Positions 62,676-64,000 of a DNA stretch of 64,000 bases are shown here, piece after piece. Positions within the stretch are counted from its first letter, which is position 1. Every line of letters begins with the position of its first letter. The position numbers were made by a program, and so were the translations under genes. The stretch is from an uncultured Flavobacteriales bacterium (GTDB lineage: Bacteria; Bacteroidota; Bacteroidia; Flavobacteriales; BACL11): NCBI GenBank assembly GCA_905181635.1, contig CAJIYM010000003.1, forward strand, positions 289,996 to 353,995, read 5' to 3'. Under the pieces are notes generated by a model. That model saw only the letters and a list, made by a program, of their open reading frames with translations, did no database searches and had not been told where the DNA came from.

Positions 62676-63383
62676 TTAATCAAATGGATTAGTAGCCCAA
62701 ATATTAAGCTCATTAATAAAGCCTCTATCATCCATCTCAATAACAGAGATTATTGAATGTGATATTTCCTTTGGAGTTAACTTATTATCTACATCTGCTC
62801 TCTCCACTCTTTTAGAGCTTCCAAACGCAGTTGTAACCTCACTGGGATTAACTTGGCAAACTCTAATGTTGTGAGGTCTTAATTCAGCTTGCCAACACTG
62901 AGTTAAACACCTAACAGCAAATTTTGAAGATGAGTAAATACTTCCATTTTTATACCCCTTTAGACTTGCTGTAGAGCCAATATTAACAATAGTCCCATAA
63001 GATTCTTTTATCATACAGGGAATAATCTCTCTCGTAAATAGTGCAAGACCAAAAACATTCACATTAAATACTTTTAAGAAATCCTCTATATTTAATTCAT
63101 CAATAGATTTCCTAACACCAATACCAGCATTATTTATTAAAACATCGACCCTTCCACCTAAAATATCGATACATTTTTTTGCATTCTCAGGCATATTTTC
63201 ATGATCAGAAATATCAAATTTAACAATCTTAGATCTAGTATATCTTTTGGCTTCAGTTAGTCTTTCCTCTGATCTGCCTGTGATCAACACATTCGCACCT
63301 TTTTCAACTAGTTCCCTTGCTGTTTCTCTTCCAATTCCGAGACTTCCTCCAGTAATAAGAACGTTTTTCCCTTTTACATTCAT
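62676..63383 (-). CDS. Short-chain dehydrogenase/reductase
   Basis: A 235-residue SDR. The NAD(P) motif is VLITGGSLGIGRETA (about 6-20), LINNAGIGVRKS follows, and the catalytic YSSSKFAV (YxxxK, about 150-157) has its Ser in IGSTASLK. Close to FabG-like or 3-ketoacyl reductase proteins in layout; the substrate is not known. It converges with nothing nearby and is divergent from the DoxX gene. Confidence 0.9.
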   Translation of the reverse strand: MNVKGKNVLITGGSLGIGRETARELVEKGANVLITGRSEERLTEAKRYTRSKIVKFDISDHENMPENAKKCIDILGGRVDVLINNAGIGVRKSIDELNIEDFLKVFNVNVFGLALFTREIIPCMIKESYGTIVNIGSTASLKGYKNGSIYSSSKFAVRCLTQCWQAELRPHNIRVCQVNPSEVTTAFGSSKRVERADVDNKLTPKEISHSIISVIEMDDRGFINELNIWATNPFD

Positions 63384-63402
63384 CTTTTAATTATTTAAGT
63401 CA

Positions 63403-63410
63403 CAAATCTA
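63403..63410 (-). promoter_or_regulatory. -7 box of the SDR gene
   Basis: The minus strand reads TAGATTTG, a TAnnTTTG match 19 bases before the ATG. Confidence 0.4.
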
Positions 63411-63489
63411 ATCAATGATTTTACAAATGGTTAAAAATGCCACAATATCTATTTGGTCTTATTTTTTAATATTATTATAATAAGTTTTT

Positions 63490-63497
63490 TAATTTTG
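63490..63497 (+). promoter_or_regulatory. -7 box of the DoxX gene
   Basis: TAATTTTG matches TAnnTTTG, 23 bases before the ATG at 63521. Confidence 0.4.
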
Positions 63498-63520
63498 GAA
63501 ATAATTTAAATATATACATA

Positions 63521-63865
63521 ATGGAAAAAATATTAATACTTTCTCAGCTAGTAGTTGCAATCTCAGTAATTATTGTTTGGGTGTTTAGAAGAGACAATAT
63601 TATAGTTGAATTTGAGCAATATGGCATTTCTGATATTATTAGAAATGTAGTTGGGGCTTTAAAAATATCTTTAGCAACAATTCTAATTTTAGGGATTTGG
63701 TACCCTCAGTTTCTAACTTTATCATCATTAAGTATGGCATTTCTAATGATTTGTGCTCAATACTTTCACATTAAAGTTAAAAATCCATTTAATAAGTTTA
63801 TTCCTTCTTTCTGCCTTCTTCTATTGTGTTTATTTATTGCCTTAAAAAGTCTTGCTATAATTTAA
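63521..63865 (+). CDS. DoxX-like membrane protein
   Basis: A 114-residue protein with four hydrophobic helices (about 3-22, 42-62, 66-84, 93-112). The FRRDNIIVEFEQYGISDIIRN loop and the position of the helices fit DoxX-like proteins, inner-membrane proteins with unclear function. It is followed 3 bases later by a second gene of similar type. Confidence 0.75.
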   Translation: MEKILILSQLVVAISVIIVWVFRRDNIIVEFEQYGISDIIRNVVGALKISLATILILGIWYPQFLTLSSLSMAFLMICAQYFHIKVKNPFNKFIPSFCLLLLCLFIALKSLAII

Positions 63866-63868
63866 TTA

Positions 63869-64000
63869 ATGAACTATAATTTAGTAATCTTACTTTTCTC
63901 AGCAATTTCCTTCCTCTTTTATGGAGTAAGCTCATTTTATTCTGATAGAATGATTCTTGAATATGATAGGTGGGGGTATAAAAAATTAAGGAAATTAATA
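63869..64000 (+). CDS. Second DoxX-like membrane protein, N-terminal part
   Basis: The first 44 codons are visible before the window ends. It starts MNYNLVILLFSAISFLFYGV, a membrane helix, and continues with MILEYDRWGYKKLRKLI, the loop typical of DoxX-like proteins. It lies 3 bases after the first DoxX-like gene, so they form a pair. Confidence 0.65.
   Translation, partial: MNYNLVILLFSAISFLFYGVSSFYSDRMILEYDRWGYKKLRKLI

Overview
The window is AT-rich DNA of a member of the Bacteroidota, most likely a marine-type Flavobacteriales lineage. The taxonomic cues are type IX secretion genes (porV, porU, a PorP/SprF protein, gldJ), several secreted proteins with C-terminal sorting domains, an archaeal-type short ProS, and repeated matches to the Bacteroidota promoter -7 box TAnnTTTG. 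The genus cannot be named from this sequence.

About 1-49.6 kb is ordinary core genome in short operons. 1-9.8 kb holds the start of a probable upp, a deacetylase, tRNA-Glu with rpsT, proS, two envelope genes, a TPR protein, a zinc-ribbon protein and a Nif3-like protein. 9.9-15.3 kb is a tight operon of lpxK, a purine nucleoside phosphorylase, a secreted LVIVD-repeat protein, gatB and lpxH. 15.3-27.6 kb has an M43 protease, lipA with a tiny lipoprotein gene, and a run from ung to katG covering DNA repair, rRNA methylation, metal uptake and peroxide defence. 27.6-36.8 kb holds ispF-porV-porU facing porP-gldJ-murF, the outer-membrane end of the type IX system. 36.8-49.6 kb has a capsule-type export pair, an acyl-CoA dehydrogenase, anmK, an amino-acid dehydrogenase, mscS, nhaD, an exbB-exbD-tonB set, folC and tRNA-Val.

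After thrC-thrB, which lack a neighbouring thrA, 52-61.8 kb is a different kind of region. Seven same-orientation copies (A-G) of one intergenic element separate unrelated genes. The full element has a 12-bp palindrome AAGTTCGAACTT, a small hairpin GGACC-GAGA/GTAA-GGYCC followed by ACCA (resembling a tRNA 3' end), and a transcription terminator based on AAACCCACTCAA. Between copies lie a reductase, a barrel protein, an ABC-Fur-MerC metal-type island, a frameshifted leucine-rich-repeat protein and two secreted esterases. Several of these genes share the C-terminal tail FYIYDDGTVEKKIILE. Two unrelated genes (the barrel protein and a flavodoxin) end right beside orphan remnants of that tail, and a truncated lipoprotein start survives beside copy C. 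I read this as a gene-exchange array in which genes were swapped between conserved upstream and downstream modules. No recombinase is visible in the window, so homologous recombination or an enzyme encoded elsewhere remain open. This is the most interesting part of the window.

The right end (62-64 kb) has a flavodoxin, a short-chain dehydrogenase and two DoxX-like membrane proteins, the last cut by the window edge.
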